A stretch of 64,000 bases of DNA from positions 87,297 to 151,296 of the forward strand of contig NZ_QRGC01000012.1 of assembly GCF_003448965.1 (NCBI RefSeq), read 5' to 3'. Shown here piece after piece: positions 1 through 9,139 of this stretch. The DNA comes from Oceanicella sp. SM1341. Its GTDB lineage: Bacteria > Pseudomonadota > Alphaproteobacteria > Rhodobacterales > Rhodobacteraceae. Within the stretch, counting starts at the first letter, position 1; every line of letters begins with the position of its first letter. A program made the position numbers and the translations under genes. The notes below the pieces were generated by a model, which saw only the letters and a program-made list of their open reading frames with translations, had not been told where the DNA came from and did no database searches.

Positions 1-201
1 CGTGGCCGCCAGCGCCGCGAGGCCGGTGACCGCGAGGGTGAGCCAGCACAGCGCGCCGGTGAGGAAACCGGCGATGAAGGCCGGCGTGCCGCGCGGGCCG
101 CGCACCAGCACGCGCGAGATCACCGCCGTCACCCCCGGGCCGGGCACGATCAGCACTGCGAGATAGGCGAGCGCGAAGACGAGAAGCGAGGAGAGCGGCA
201 T
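1..201 (-). CDS. LysE/RhtB-family amino-acid exporter, N-terminal part
   Basis: This is the first 67 codons of a minus-strand gene running off the left edge. The start is the ATG at 201-199. The visible protein begins MPLSSLLVFALAYLAVLIVP and continues with PGPGVTAVISR and a second hydrophobic segment (FIAGFLTGALCWLTLAV). The PGP motif at the end of the first membrane helix is the hallmark of LysE/RhtB translocators, inner-membrane exporters of amino acids or homoserine-type metabolites. Substrate cannot be told from this fragment. Its neighbour on the same strand is a PLP decarboxylase. Confidence 0.8.
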   Translation of the reverse strand, partial: MPLSSLLVFALAYLAVLIVPGPGVTAVISRVLVRGPRGTPAFIAGFLTGALCWLTLAVTGLAALAAT

Positions 202-367
202 GGCAGGGCACCTGTGCTGGGCGCGCGGGCTGCCGGCCATCGCGGGTGGCTGCGTGCGGGGAGGCGCGCGCAGGGAGTTGCGCGCCCGGTCACTGCAGCA
301 GAAACGACAGCGCCGCGCAAGGCCATTGGCCCGCGCGGCGCCGGAGGCAGGCCTCGGCCCCCTCGTG

Positions 368-1543
368 TCAGATGCACATCACCTCGAGCGGGGGGAAGCC
401 GTTGAACCCCACCGAGGAGTAGCTGGAAGTGTAGGCGCCGCAGTTGCGGATGATCACCTTGTCGCCGGCGCGCAGGTTCACCGGCAGCTGCACCGGGCGC
501 TTCTCGTAGAGCACGTCGGCGCTGTCGCAGGACGGGCCGGCGAGAATGCAGGCCGAGGTCGCCTCGCCGTCATGGGGCGTGACGAACTGGTAGCGGATCG
601 CCTCGTCCATGGTCTCGGCGAGACCGGAGAACTTGCCGATGTCGAGGTAGACCCAGCGCACCAGGTCGTCCTCGCGCTTCTTCGAGGTGAGCAGCACCTC
701 GCAGGCGATGGCGCCGGCCTCGGCCACCAGGCCGCGGCCCGGCTCGGCCATCACCCGCTCCACGGCGCCGAAACGGGCGCGCACGTGGCGCATCACCTCG
801 GCCGCGTAGCTGGCCGGGGCGGGGATGTCCTCGCCGTAGAAGGCGGGGAAGCCGCCGCCGATGTTGAGCAGGTTCAGCGCGAAGCCGGCCTCGCGCGCCG
901 CGGTCCAGGTGCGGGCCACGGCGTCGAGCGGGGTGCACCACATCGCCGGGTCACGGGTCTGCGAGCCGACATGGAAGCTGATGCCCACCGGGGAGAGGCC
1001 GAGGTCGCGGGCGACGCCCATCAGGCGGATCGCCTCGTCGCCGCCGCAGCCGAACTTGCGCGACAGCGGCCAGTCGGCCTCGGATTCCTCGATCAGCAGG
1101 CGGATGTAGACCTCGGCGCCCGGCGCGTGCTCGGCGATCTTCTCCAGCTCTTCCTCGGCGTCGGCCGCGAAGAGGGTGATGCCGGCGGCATGGGCGAAGG
1201 TGATGTCGGAGACCTTCTTCACCGTGTTGCCGAAGGAGATGTGCTCGGGCCGGGCGCCGAGGCCCAGACAGAGCTCGATCTCGCCCCGGGAGGCGGCGTC
1301 GAAATGCGAGCCGGAGGCCACCAGGCGCTCGACGATCTCGCGGGTCGGGTTCGCCTTCACGGCGTAGTGGATCGCGGCCTCGCCGAGGCCGGCCTTCAGG
1401 GCGTGGTACTGGGTTTCGACGGCGTCGATGTCGAGCACCAGCGTCGGGCGGTCAAAGCTCGAAACGGCAATGAACTCTTCCACGCGTCGGGGTGCAGAAA
1501 GGCGCACGGGGGCCGAAGCCGCCCAGGCTACGTTCGCGTTCAT
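368..1543 (-). CDS. Type III PLP-dependent decarboxylase (ornithine decarboxylase-like)
   Basis: The 391-residue protein is an alanine-racemase-fold decarboxylase that removes CO2 from ornithine (possibly also lysine or diaminopimelate) to give the diamine that feeds polyamine synthesis. The PLP lysine is K63 in YAVKANP. The substrate/dimer segment HVGSQT, the phosphate-binding GGGFP and the C-terminal GPSCDSADV with the catalytic cysteine are all present, which favours ornithine decarboxylase over LysA. I chose the ATG at 1543 because GGAG lies six bases upstream; an in-frame ATG at 1549 has no such site. It fits upstream of the speD-speE operon at 16.1 kb. Whether ornithine or lysine is preferred cannot be read here. 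Confidence 0.85.
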   Translation of the reverse strand: MNANVAWAASAPVRLSAPRRVEEFIAVSSFDRPTLVLDIDAVETQYHALKAGLGEAAIHYAVKANPTREIVERLVASGSHFDAASRGEIELCLGLGARPEHISFGNTVKKVSDITFAHAAGITLFAADAEEELEKIAEHAPGAEVYIRLLIEESEADWPLSRKFGCGGDEAIRLMGVARDLGLSPVGISFHVGSQTRDPAMWCTPLDAVARTWTAAREAGFALNLLNIGGGFPAFYGEDIPAPASYAAEVMRHVRARFGAVERVMAEPGRGLVAEAGAIACEVLLTSKKREDDLVRWVYLDIGKFSGLAETMDEAIRYQFVTPHDGEATSACILAGPSCDSADVLYEKRPVQLPVNLRAGDKVIIRNCGAYTSSYSSVGFNGFPPLEVMCI

Positions 1544-1612
1544 GGTCATCTCCATCAGACCTGGCCCGATCACGGACCACACGTTCCAAAAGAGACGTTA
1601 CCGTCGCTACGT

Positions 1613-1626
1613 AAACACTGGTGTTT
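1613..1626. promoter_or_regulatory. Inverted repeat upstream of the decarboxylase
   Basis: AAACAC-TG-GTGTTT is a perfect 6-bp inverted repeat lying 70 bases upstream of the decarboxylase start, in the only intergenic space available for its promoter. It is a candidate operator; no regulator is identified. Confidence 0.3.
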
Positions 1627-1760
1627 GCCAGGCCAGAGGCGCGTGCGTTGGCGTCGTAGGCGGGGATATGGGGCAATTCGCCGACTCGCGCAAGAAGTTT
1701 TCGGGGCGGGTCCGAAAAAACTTGTGCGAGCTTGGTTAACCTTCTGGTGTCAAATGCCTT

Positions 1761-2258
1761 TTACCGGATTCCCGCCCCCGTCTGCCGCCCGTCCCGGCGC
1801 AGGGCGAGCCCGTGTTCCTCCGCCACGGCACGACAGCCGGCGGTCACCAGGTCGAGCACGGTCTCGAAGCCGGAGGGGCCGCCGTAATAGGGGTCGGGCA
1901 CGTCGCGGCGCGGCTGGTCGGGCAGGTAGTCGAGCAGCCGGCAGACGCGGGCGCGGCTGTTTGCCGGGCGCTGCGCCTCGAGGTCGGAGAGATTGTCGGA
2001 ATCCATGGCGAGGATCAGGTCGAAGCGCTCGAAATCGCCGGGTCGCAGCTTTCGGGCGCGCTGGGTGTCGAGGTCGATCCCGCGGGCCCGGGCGGCGGCG
2101 CGCATGCGCGGGTCCGGCAGGTCGCCCTGGTGCCAGCCGCCGATGCCCGCGCTGTCGATCTCGGCCGCACCCGGGGCGAGCAGGGCCTCCATCACCCCCT
2201 GTGCCGCGGGCGAGCGGCAGATGTTTCCCAGGCAGACGAAGAGGATGCGGGTGGTCAT
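1761..2258 (-). CDS. Low-molecular-weight protein-tyrosine phosphatase
   Basis: The 165-residue cytoplasmic phosphatase has the P-loop signature CLGNICRS at residues 9-16 (C9 nucleophile, R15 phosphate-binding) and the general-acid loop DPYYGG near residue 120. Length is typical of LMW-PTPs (about 150-165). It would dephosphorylate tyrosine-phosphorylated proteins or small phosphoesters. The family also contains arsenate reductases, but no arsenic genes are nearby and the DPYY general-acid loop favours the phosphatase. It stands alone, with a divergent sirtuin gene upstream. Confidence 0.88.
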   Translation of the reverse strand: MTTRILFVCLGNICRSPAAQGVMEALLAPGAAEIDSAGIGGWHQGDLPDPRMRAAARARGIDLDTQRARKLRPGDFERFDLILAMDSDNLSDLEAQRPANSRARVCRLLDYLPDQPRRDVPDPYYGGPSGFETVLDLVTAGCRAVAEEHGLALRRDGRQTGAGIR

Positions 2259-2399
2259 GCGGATCTCCGGCAGTTAGCGTCGGGCCCGAGGTTAGAGCGA
2301 AACCGGCCCGGACGGAAACAGCCCGATCGGTTCCGGTCTGACATGTTGCAACGGGGCAGGGCGCTCGCGGGCGGCCCCGCCCCGGCGGGAGGCTGCGGG

Positions 2400-3095
2400 A
2401 TGGTCGGGAGCATCGTGATACTCACCGGGGCGGGCGTGTCGGCGGAATCGGGGCTCGGCACGTTCCGCGACGCGGGCGGGCTCTGGACCCGCTATCCGCT
2501 GGAGGACGTGGCGACCCCCGAGGGCTATGCGCGCGACCCCGGGCTGGTGCTGGAGTTCTACTCCGCCCGCCGCGAGAACTGCCGCACCGCCGCACCCAAC
2601 GCCGCCCATCGCGCGCTGGCGGAGCTGGAGGCGGGCTGGGGCGGCGAGCTGCTGCTCGTCACCCAGAACATCGACGACCTGCACGAGCGCGCGGGCTCGC
2701 GCCGGCTGCTGCACATGCATGGCGAGCTGATGAGATGCCTCTGCGCCGCCTGCGGCCACCGCTGGCCCTCCGACGCGCCGATGCAGGAGCAGGACCGCTG
2801 CCCGGCCTGCGGCGCGGCCCGGGTGCGGCCGGACGTGGTGTGGTTCGGCGAGTACCCCTATCACATGGAGGAGATCTGGGCGTCGCTGGCGCGGGCCGAT
2901 CTCTTCGTCTCCATCGGCACCTCGGGCAATGTCTACCCCGCCGCCGGCTTCGTGCAGGACGCGGCCCGGCGCGGGGCGCGCACGCTGGAGCTGAACCTCG
3001 AGCCCTCCGAGGGCGTGAGCGATTTCGACGAGGCCCGCGCCGGCCCGGCCAGCAGGCTCGTGCCGGAGTGGGTGGCGGAGATGCTGGGGCGCTGA
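2400..3095 (+). CDS. cobB: NAD-dependent protein deacylase, sirtuin (CobB-like)
   Basis: The 231-residue sirtuin has all family signatures in order: the NAD-binding GAGVSAESGLGTFRD near the N-terminus, TQNIDDLHERAG, the catalytic histidine in LHMHGEL, a zinc-binding CAAC...CPAC set, and GTSGNVYPAAGF. The segment FYSARREN carries the Y-x-x-R pair of class III sirtuins, so desuccinylase/demalonylase activity is likely besides deacetylation. The ATG at 2400 was chosen because the protein starts directly before the first beta strand (VGSIVILTGAG); the frame is open further upstream but that part has no family character. Confidence 0.9.
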   Translation: MVGSIVILTGAGVSAESGLGTFRDAGGLWTRYPLEDVATPEGYARDPGLVLEFYSARRENCRTAAPNAAHRALAELEAGWGGELLLVTQNIDDLHERAGSRRLLHMHGELMRCLCAACGHRWPSDAPMQEQDRCPACGAARVRPDVVWFGEYPYHMEEIWASLARADLFVSIGTSGNVYPAAGFVQDAARRGARTLELNLEPSEGVSDFDEARAGPASRLVPEWVAEMLGR

Positions 3096-3248
3096 GCGAC
3101 GGGGTGTCGCCGCCTGGGCCCGCCCGGGGTCCCGAGGGCCGGACGCCGGCGCGCAGGGGCCCGGTGCCGGGCGGGATGTCGGCCCGCCGGGGCCGGAACG
3201 GATCGCCGGGACGGCCGGGTTCCGCTGGCTGCGTGCGGCCGGATCGGC

Positions 3249-3719
3249 CTACGGGTTCTGCGGAGCGGGCGGCGGGATCTCGCCCGCGTGCTGCGGGGTG
3301 ACGCGCAGCTCCAGCGCGATCCGTGCGCCGCTCTCGAACTGCAGGGTGACGGGGATGGTCTCGCCGTCCTGCAGCGGGGCGGCGAGGCCCATGAACATCA
3401 GGTGCAGCCCGCCGCGCTCGAGCACCGCGCTGCCGCCGGGCGGCAGGGGCAGGCCCTCGTCGATGGCGCGCATGCGGGCGATGCCGTCGGACATCTCGTG
3501 GCCGTGCAGCTCGGTGCGCTTCGCCACCGGGCTCTCGGCGCCGGTGAGCCGGTCGGGCGTGCTGCCCTCGTTGCGGATCACCATGTAAGCCGCACCCGAC
3601 ATCGGGTTCGCCACCACCGCGTAGGCGCCCTCCACGCGGATGTCCTGCGCCGCGGCAGGCCCGGCGAGGGGCAGGGCGGCAAGCGCCGCGAGGGCGCCGG
3701 CCAGCAGGATGTTTTTCAT
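3249..3719 (-). CDS. Periplasmic copper chaperone PCu(A)C
   Basis: The 156-residue protein starts with a signal peptide (about residues 1-24, ending GPAAAQ) and has the copper-binding motif H-x-M...H-x-M: HGHEM followed later by GGLHLMFMG. PCu(A)C proteins carry Cu(I) in the periplasm, usually to the CuA site of cytochrome c oxidase together with Sco. No Sco or oxidase gene is adjacent here, so the client is inferred from the family. It stands alone between a convergent sirtuin gene and rpmB. Confidence 0.9.
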   Translation of the reverse strand: MKNILLAGALAALAALPLAGPAAAQDIRVEGAYAVVANPMSGAAYMVIRNEGSTPDRLTGAESPVAKRTELHGHEMSDGIARMRAIDEGLPLPPGGSAVLERGGLHLMFMGLAAPLQDGETIPVTLQFESGARIALELRVTPQHAGEIPPPAPQNP

Positions 3720-3950
3720 CTTCGGTCTCCTCCCCCCGGGGCTCCGGCGCGATGCGCAGGCCCGGGCCCCGCACTATCGGGGAGGTGCGGGGATCTCGCA
3801 AGCCCGGGGTGCCTCGCCCCGAAGGAGAGGAAAGGACAGCCCCGGACCGGCGGATACAAGCGGCCCGGAGGGGCGGGTTGAAAGGCGCCGGGAGGCCGAG
3901 TGGACACCGGGACCGGCCGGAGATGTTCCGAAGGCCCCCGGCCAGACGCG

Positions 3951-3986
3951 AAAACGCCCCGGTCGTCTCCGACGGGGCGTTCAGCG
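3951..3986 (-). terminator. Rho-independent terminator of rpmB
   Basis: On the minus strand AACGCCCC pairs with GGGGCGTT and is followed by TTT, about 35 bases beyond the rpmB stop. The rest of 3720-4018 shows no gene. Confidence 0.7.
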
Positions 3987-4018
3987 GATCAGGCGCTCCC
4001 CCGCGGGGGAGGGAAGGG

Positions 4019-4306
4019 TCAGGCCGCGGCCTGGGCCTTCGCGATGTCCTTCTTGACCTTCAGCGCGCGCGGCGACAGGGCAGCGTCGTCGGCCTTGGCG
4101 AGGAAGGCGTCGAGCCCGCCGCGGTGGTCGACCGAACGCAGCGCGGAGGCGGCGATGCGGAAGCGGAAGGAACGGCCCAGCGCGTCGCTCTGCAGGGAAA
4201 CCTCGTTGAGGTTCGGCAGGTAGCGGCGGCGGGTCTTGATGTTGGAGTGGCTGACGTTGTTGCCGGTCAGCACTGCCTTGCCGGTCAGTTCGCAGCGACG
4301 AGACAT
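4019..4306 (-). CDS. rpmB: 50S ribosomal protein L28
   Basis: The 95-residue protein begins [20 protein letters not shown], the standard L28 start, and carries the alphaproteobacterial features [13 protein letters not shown] and [14 protein letters not shown]. It is part of the large ribosomal subunit near the E site. It is a single-gene unit: meaB upstream is 140 bases away and a terminator follows. Confidence 0.98.
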   Translation of the reverse strand: MSRRCELTGKAVLTGNNVSHSNIKTRRRYLPNLNEVSLQSDALGRSFRFRIAASALRSVDHRGGLDAFLAKADDAALSPRALKVKKDIAKAQAAA

Positions 4307-4446
4307 AGGTTTGTCCTCGGTTTCTGGTCCCGGCCGGGGCTGCCGGAATGTCCGGGCCAGGCGGGAAAGTGTAAAACGGTCCGGCCCCTCCCCGGCGGGG
4401 CGGCCTGAATTTCGAGCCGCTTCCATACTGGCCCGCTGCCGGAGCG

Positions 4447-5466
4447 TCAAGGCCGGGAGAGGGGTTTTTCCGCCGGCACGAACAGATCGAGCGCCTGTTC
4501 GGCGGCATCCTCGGGGGTAAGATGCCCGTTGCGCACGCCCTCGGCAAGGGCGGGCAGGCGCGCGGTGACCGCGGGCGCGGCGCGGAATCGGGTGAGCAGA
4601 CCCTCGCGAATCTCCTGGTCGAGCGCCGCCATGGCCTGGGCGCGGCGCCGCGCGGTGAGGTGGCCGCCCTCGCGCCGCCAGGTGTCGAGCCGGCACATCG
4701 CCTCCCAGGCCTGCTCCAGCCCCGCGCCGGTGACCGCCGAGCAGGTCATCGCGGCGGGGAAGCCCTCGGGGTCCTGCGGGCGGCGGCGCAGCAGGCGCAG
4801 GGCGCCGGCGTAATCGGCGCAGGTGCGGGTGGCGGTGGCGGCGAGGTCGCCGTCGGCCTTGTTCACCAGGATGAGGTCGGCGATCTCCATGATGCCGCGC
4901 TTCACGCCCTGCAGCTCGTCGCCCCCCGCGGGCGCGAGCAGCAGCAGGAAGAGGTCGGTCATGTCCGCCACCATGGTCTCGGACTGGCCCACCCCCACGG
5001 TTTCCACCAGGATCACGTCGAAGCCCGCCGCCTCGCAGATCAGGATCGCGTCGCGCGTGCGCCGTGCCACGCCGCCGAGCGAGCTGCGCGCCGGCGAGGG
5101 GCGGATGAAGGCCTGTGGCGCCCGCGAGAGCCGCTCCATGCGGGTCTTGTCGCCCAGGATCGAGCCGCCGGAGCGCGCCGAGGAGGGGTCGACCGCCAGC
5201 ACCGCCACGCGCTTGCCCGCCTCCACCAGCTGCATGCCGAAGGCCTCGGTGAAGGTGCTCTTGCCCACGCCCGGCGTGCCGGAGAGGCCGATGCGCATCG
5301 CGTCGCGGTCGGTCTCGGCCAGGCGGCGCAGCAGGGCGCGCGCGGCGGCGCGGTGATCGGGCCGGGTCGATTCGGCCAGGGTGATCGCGCGGGACAGCGC
5401 ACGGCGGTCTCCGCCGGTCACGGCGCGGGCGAGGGTCTCGGTATCCTGTGGCGTGCTGAGGGTCAT
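4447..5466 (-). CDS. meaB: Methylmalonyl-CoA mutase-associated GTPase MeaB
   Basis: The 339-residue P-loop GTPase has Walker [10 protein letters not shown] (about residue 63), the DPSS...[11 protein letters not shown] segment, ETVGVGQSE and the guanine-specificity motif NKADG. MeaB protects and reloads the B12 cofactor of methylmalonyl-CoA or ethylmalonyl-CoA mutase, so it implies propionyl-CoA or ethylmalonyl-CoA metabolism. No mutase gene is in the window. The ATG at 5466 is close to the usual start for the family. Confidence 0.93.
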   Translation of the reverse strand: MTLSTPQDTETLARAVTGGDRRALSRAITLAESTRPDHRAAARALLRRLAETDRDAMRIGLSGTPGVGKSTFTEAFGMQLVEAGKRVAVLAVDPSSARSGGSILGDKTRMERLSRAPQAFIRPSPARSSLGGVARRTRDAILICEAAGFDVILVETVGVGQSETMVADMTDLFLLLLAPAGGDELQGVKRGIMEIADLILVNKADGDLAATATRTCADYAGALRLLRRRPQDPEGFPAAMTCSAVTGAGLEQAWEAMCRLDTWRREGGHLTARRRAQAMAALDQEIREGLLTRFRAAPAVTARLPALAEGVRNGHLTPEDAAEQALDLFVPAEKPLSRP

Positions 5467-5603
5467 GCGGGGCCTTCGGGCGCTGGAAGAGGGGCGGCGA
5501 AGCCCCTGTTTCGCCTCGCGCGGGGGCGGCTGTCCAGCCCGGATGCGCGGGCGGGATGCCGCCCCCGCGCGGGAAAACTTCGCGAAAAAGCGACTCGCAG
5601 TCC

Positions 5604-5618
5604 GAACAAAAAGTGAAC
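5604..5618. promoter_or_regulatory. LexA (SOS) box upstream of imuA
   Basis: GAAC-aaaaagt-GAAC matches the alphaproteobacterial LexA site (direct repeat GTTC-N7-GTTC read on the other strand). It lies 53 bases before the imuA start. The same arrangement occurs before recA at 19222-19236, so both should be induced by DNA damage. Confidence 0.88.
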
Positions 5619-5670
5619 ATAATGGGGAATGACAGCGGAACGACGATCAGGGAGCAGACCGGAGCCGGCA

Positions 5671-6474
5671 ATGGATGTGGATGCGTTGAGACAGGTGATC
5701 GCCCGGATGGAGGGGCGCGGGGCGAAGCTGGAGCCGGGGGGCGAGCGCGGGCTGCCGCGCTGGAGCCTCGGGGTGGAGGGGCCGGATGCCGCCCTCGGGC
5801 CGGAGGGGCTGGCGGGGGGGGCGTTGCATGATTTCACCCCGCGGCAGGCCAGCCATGCGCCGGGGCTGGCGGCCTTCGTGCTGCGGCTGCTGGTGCGGCT
5901 GCCGCGGGCCGGGCCGGTGCTCTGGTGCCAGACCGATTTCGCCCTGCGCGAATACGGCGCCCCGGGGATCGCGGCCTTCCGCGGCGCCGGGCTCGCGCCC
6001 GAGCGGGTGGTGTTCGTGAGCCTGCGGCGCGCGGAGGAGATGTCCTTCGTGCTGGAGGAGGCGCTCGGCGTGCCGGCGCTGGCCGCGGTGCTGGGCGAGG
6101 GGCCGCCGCTGTCCTTCACCGCCACGCGGCGCCTGGCGCTGCGCGCGGGCGAGAGCGGTGTGCCCTGCCTGTTCCTCGGGCTGGGCGCGCAGGCCCAGCC
6201 CTCGGTGGCGGCCACGCGCTGGCGGGTGGGGCCGGCGCCCGGCCTGCCGCATCCCGATGACCCCGCCGCCCCGGGCCAGCCCGGCTGGGCGGTGGAACTT
6301 GAGCGCGCACGGGCCGGCCGGCCCGGCGCCTGGAAGGTGACCTGGAATGAAGAGACGCATTCTTTCGCTCCGCTTCCCGTTCCTGCCGGTGGAGCGGGTG
6401 CTGCGGGCCGAGGCGGCCCGGAGGCGGACCCGGCAGGACTGGCCGGAGCCACCGGAGGAGGCGGGGAGGGCTGA
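5671..6474 (+). CDS. imuA: ImuA, SulA/RecA-like component of the SOS mutasome
   Basis: The 267-residue protein is the first gene of the imuA-imuB-dnaE2 cassette and resembles ImuA throughout: [34 protein letters not shown], a central [12 protein letters not shown] segment, [16 protein letters not shown] and the C-terminal [19 protein letters not shown]. ImuA has a RecA-like fold and helps the mutasome act with RecA. The ATG at 5671 has GGAG six bases upstream (5661-5664). The last 128 bases overlap the imuB start in another frame, an unusually long overlap. Confidence 0.92.
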   Translation: MDVDALRQVIARMEGRGAKLEPGGERGLPRWSLGVEGPDAALGPEGLAGGALHDFTPRQASHAPGLAAFVLRLLVRLPRAGPVLWCQTDFALREYGAPGIAAFRGAGLAPERVVFVSLRRAEEMSFVLEEALGVPALAAVLGEGPPLSFTATRRLALRAGESGVPCLFLGLGAQAQPSVAATRWRVGPAPGLPHPDDPAAPGQPGWAVELERARAGRPGAWKVTWNEETHSFAPLPVPAGGAGAAGRGGPEADPAGLAGATGGGGEG

Positions 6475-9139
6475 GCCCGCCGGCCCGCTGGTGCTGGTGG
6501 AGCGCGGCGCCGGCGGCACGCGCATCACCGCCGCCAGCCGCGAGGCGCTGCGTGCCGGTGCGCGGCCGGGCCAGGCCCTCACCGATGCGCGTGCCGCGTG
6601 CCCCGGCCTGCGCGTGCTGCAGGCCGAGCCGGAGGCGGATCGCGCCCTGCTCGAGCACCTGGCGCGCGCGGCGCAGCGCCATGCCCCCATCGTGGCGATG
6701 GACGGGCCGGACGGGCTGTTGCTCGACACCACGGGCTGCGCGCATCTCTTCGGCGGCGAGGCCGGGCTGATGGCCGATTGCACCGGCCGGCTGGAGCGGG
6801 CGGGCTTCACCCTGCGCGCGGGCCTCGCGCCCACGCCGGGCCTCGCCCGGGCGCTGGCGCTCTGCGGCACCGGCCGCGAGATCGTGACGGCGGAGCAGGC
6901 GGCGGCGCGGGCGGATGCCCTGCCGGTCGCAGCCCTGCGCCTTGCGCCCGAGCGGGTGGTGCTGCTGCGCCGGCTGGGCCTTGCCAGCGTCGGTGCGCTG
7001 CGCGCCCTGCCGCGCGCCACGCTGGAGCGGCGGTTCCGCAACCGCGACGCGGCGCTCTCGGTGCGGCTGCGCCTCGACCAGCTCACCGGCGCGGTGGACG
7101 AGCCGCTCGCCCCCCTGCAGCCGCCGCCGCTCTACCGGGTGCAGCAGGTGCTGCCCGAGCCGGTGATCGACGTCTCTGCCGCCGGCATGGTGCTCGGCGA
7201 CCTGCTCCTGCGCCTCGTCGGGCTGCTGGAGCGCGACGGGCGCGGCGCCCGGGCCCTCACCCTCACCGCCTTTCGCGCCGATGGCGGCACGAGCGCGGTG
7301 CGCCTGCGCCTCGCCCGGCCCTCGCGCGATGCGGCGCGGATCGGGCGGCTCTTCGCCGACCGGCTGGAGGAGATCGACAGCGGCTTCGGCATCGACGCCT
7401 TCCTGCTCGAGGCGCCGGTGGCCGAGGCGCTCTCCGCCCGGCAGGACAGCCTGGTGGAGGACCTCGCCCCCGCTCCCGACGCCCGCCAGGCCCGGCGGAA
7501 TGCCGGGGCGGGGCGCGCCCCGGAGCCCCCGGCCGACAGCCGGCCCCCCTCCCGCGCCGGTGCGGAGCGCCACCCCCCGGAGCAGGCAGGCGACCTGTTC
7601 GCCGCGCGCACGGGCGGGGTGGAGGAGGCCGACCCCCTCGCGCCGCGCGCAGCCGTGCGGGCAGGAGGCGGCATGCCCCGGGGCGCAGGACACCCCCGGC
7701 GCCTGTCACATGCCCTCGGTGCAGGGCGCGGCGCCCACCTGTCGACAGCAGAAGCCGGCCCCTGTCACATGCTGGCGGTCGACGGAGCAGAGGACATCGT
7801 GGGCTTTGCGCAGAGCGGCGGAGAGGCGGGCAGGCGCCCCGCGCAGGGGAGAGACACGGAGCCGGGCGCTGGCCTTGCCACGGCAGGGGGCGGAGAGCGC
7901 GGCTTTGGTTTCGGGCAGGCGGGCGGAGAAGTGCGGGGCGTGCACCTCGCGCGGAGCGGCGGCGTGGAGGGTCGGCGCCCCGCGCAGGGGAGAGACACGG
8001 AGCCGGGCGCTGGCCTTGCCGCGGCAGGGGGCGGAGAGCGCGGCTTTGGTTCCGGGCAGGCCGGGGGAACAGAGCGGGGCATGCCCCCCGTGCGGGGCGG
8101 TGGCGTGGAGGGTTGGCGCCCCGCGCAGGGGAGAGACACGGAGCCGGGCGCTGGCCTTGCCCCGGCAGGGGGCGGAGAGGGCGGCATACGCCCCGGGCAG
8201 GCGGGCGGAGCAGAGGAGGGCGGGCGCCTCGCACGGCGTGGCGGAGCGGATGGCCGGCGTCTCGCGCAGGTGAGGGGTGCCGGTCCGGACCCGGCAGGGA
8301 AAGCGGAGGGCGGCATCCGTTCCGGGCGCATGACCGGGGTGGAGGACAGCGGGCCCCTCGTTCGGACCGGCGGAGGCCCGGCCCCGGCAGAGGGCGCAGG
8401 GCATGACCTGCGGTCCGGGCAGGAGAGCGGAGCGGAGGAGGCTGCATGCCCTGCCGCGCGGAGCGGCGAAGAAGGCGGCCGGTCGCTGGTGTGGAGCGTC
8501 GGAGCCGGGCGAAGCTGCGCGCTGGTCGGCGAGGACGGTGATGCGCACCCCGGGCCGGCGGGAGCAAAGCCCGCGGCCGGTTCTGCCCGGCGCCCCGGGC
8601 GCGGGAGCGCGCCGGGGCAGGGCGGAGCCGCGCTGCCGGGGGCGATGTTTCCCCTGGTCGACACGCTGGCCAACCGGCTGGGGGGGCGGCGGGTCTACCA
8701 GCTCGCCCCGGTGGCGAGCCACCTGCCGGAGCGCGCGATGCGCCGGGTGGCGGTGGGCGGCGCGCAGCCCCGGCTCGCCACGGCTGCCCGGGCCACCCCC
8801 GATACCGCCCCCGATACCGCTGCCTGGCCCGAGGCGGCCCCGCCGCGCCCGCTGCGCCTGCTGCCGCGCCCCGAGCCGCTGGAGGTGACCGCGGCGCTGC
8901 CCGACGGCCCGCCGCTGCAATTCGTCTGGCGCCGGGTGCGCCGGGTGGTGGTCCGCGCCGCCGGCCCCGAGCGCATCGCCCCCGAATGGTGGCACCCCGA
9001 CGCCCGTGGCACCGCCGTGCGCGACTATTACCATGTCGAGGACCGTGAGGGCTGCCAGTACTGGATCTGCCGCGCCCTCGCCCCCGGCGGCCCCGCCGCG
9101 GGCCGCGGCGCCTGGTACATGCACGGGCTTTTCGCATGA
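6347..9139 (+). CDS. imuB: ImuB, catalytically inactive Y-family polymerase of the mutasome
   Basis: Residues 1 to about 385 form a Y-family polymerase-like module ([60 protein letters not shown]). Residues about 766-930 carry the ImuB C-terminal part (MFPLVDTLANRLG, WWHPDARGTAVRDYYHVEDREGCQYWI). ImuB is the hub that contacts DnaE2, ImuA and the beta clamp in error-prone translesion synthesis. Between the two parts lies about 380 residues of Gly/Ala/Arg-rich sequence containing 47-residue tandem repeats, so the protein has 930 residues where about 500 is usual. It overlaps imuA by 128 bases and shares ATGA with dnaE2. Confidence 0.9.
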   Translation: MKRRILSLRFPFLPVERVLRAEAARRRTRQDWPEPPEEAGRAEPAGPLVLVERGAGGTRITAASREALRAGARPGQALTDARAACPGLRVLQAEPEADRALLEHLARAAQRHAPIVAMDGPDGLLLDTTGCAHLFGGEAGLMADCTGRLERAGFTLRAGLAPTPGLARALALCGTGREIVTAEQAAARADALPVAALRLAPERVVLLRRLGLASVGALRALPRATLERRFRNRDAALSVRLRLDQLTGAVDEPLAPLQPPPLYRVQQVLPEPVIDVSAAGMVLGDLLLRLVGLLERDGRGARALTLTAFRADGGTSAVRLRLARPSRDAARIGRLFADRLEEIDSGFGIDAFLLEAPVAEALSARQDSLVEDLAPAPDARQARRNAGAGRAPEPPADSRPPSRAGAERHPPEQAGDLFAARTGGVEEADPLAPRAAVRAGGGMPRGAGHPRRLSHALGAGRGAHLSTAEAGPCHMLAVDGAEDIVGFAQSGGEAGRRPAQGRDTEPGAGLATAGGGERGFGFGQAGGEVRGVHLARSGGVEGRRPAQGRDTEPGAGLAAAGGGERGFGSGQAGGTERGMPPVRGGGVEGWRPAQGRDTEPGAGLAPAGGGEGGIRPGQAGGAEEGGRLARRGGADGRRLAQVRGAGPDPAGKAEGGIRSGRMTGVEDSGPLVRTGGGPAPAEGAGHDLRSGQESGAEEAACPAARSGEEGGRSLVWSVGAGRSCALVGEDGDAHPGPAGAKPAAGSARRPGRGSAPGQGGAALPGAMFPLVDTLANRLGGRRVYQLAPVASHLPERAMRRVAVGGAQPRLATAARATPDTAPDTAAWPEAAPPRPLRLLPRPEPLEVTAALPDGPPLQFVWRRVRRVVVRAAGPERIAPEWWHPDARGTAVRDYYHVEDREGCQYWICRALAPGGPAAGRGAWYMHGLFA
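7835..8420 (+). repeat. 141-bp tandem repeats inside imuB
   Basis: Units start at 7835, 7976, 8117 and 8258, an exact 141-bp (47-codon) period, then fade. The first three are nearly identical over CGCCCCGCGCAGGGGAGAGA and the following roughly 70 bases; the fourth is diverged. The period is a multiple of three, so imuB stays in frame and copy number can change without breaking it. Confidence 0.9.

Noticed and set aside
7835..8420. Regular repeats considered as a CRISPR array
   Set aside because: The 141-bp period has no short repeat/unique spacer pattern, lies in frame inside a gene and has no cas genes nearby.
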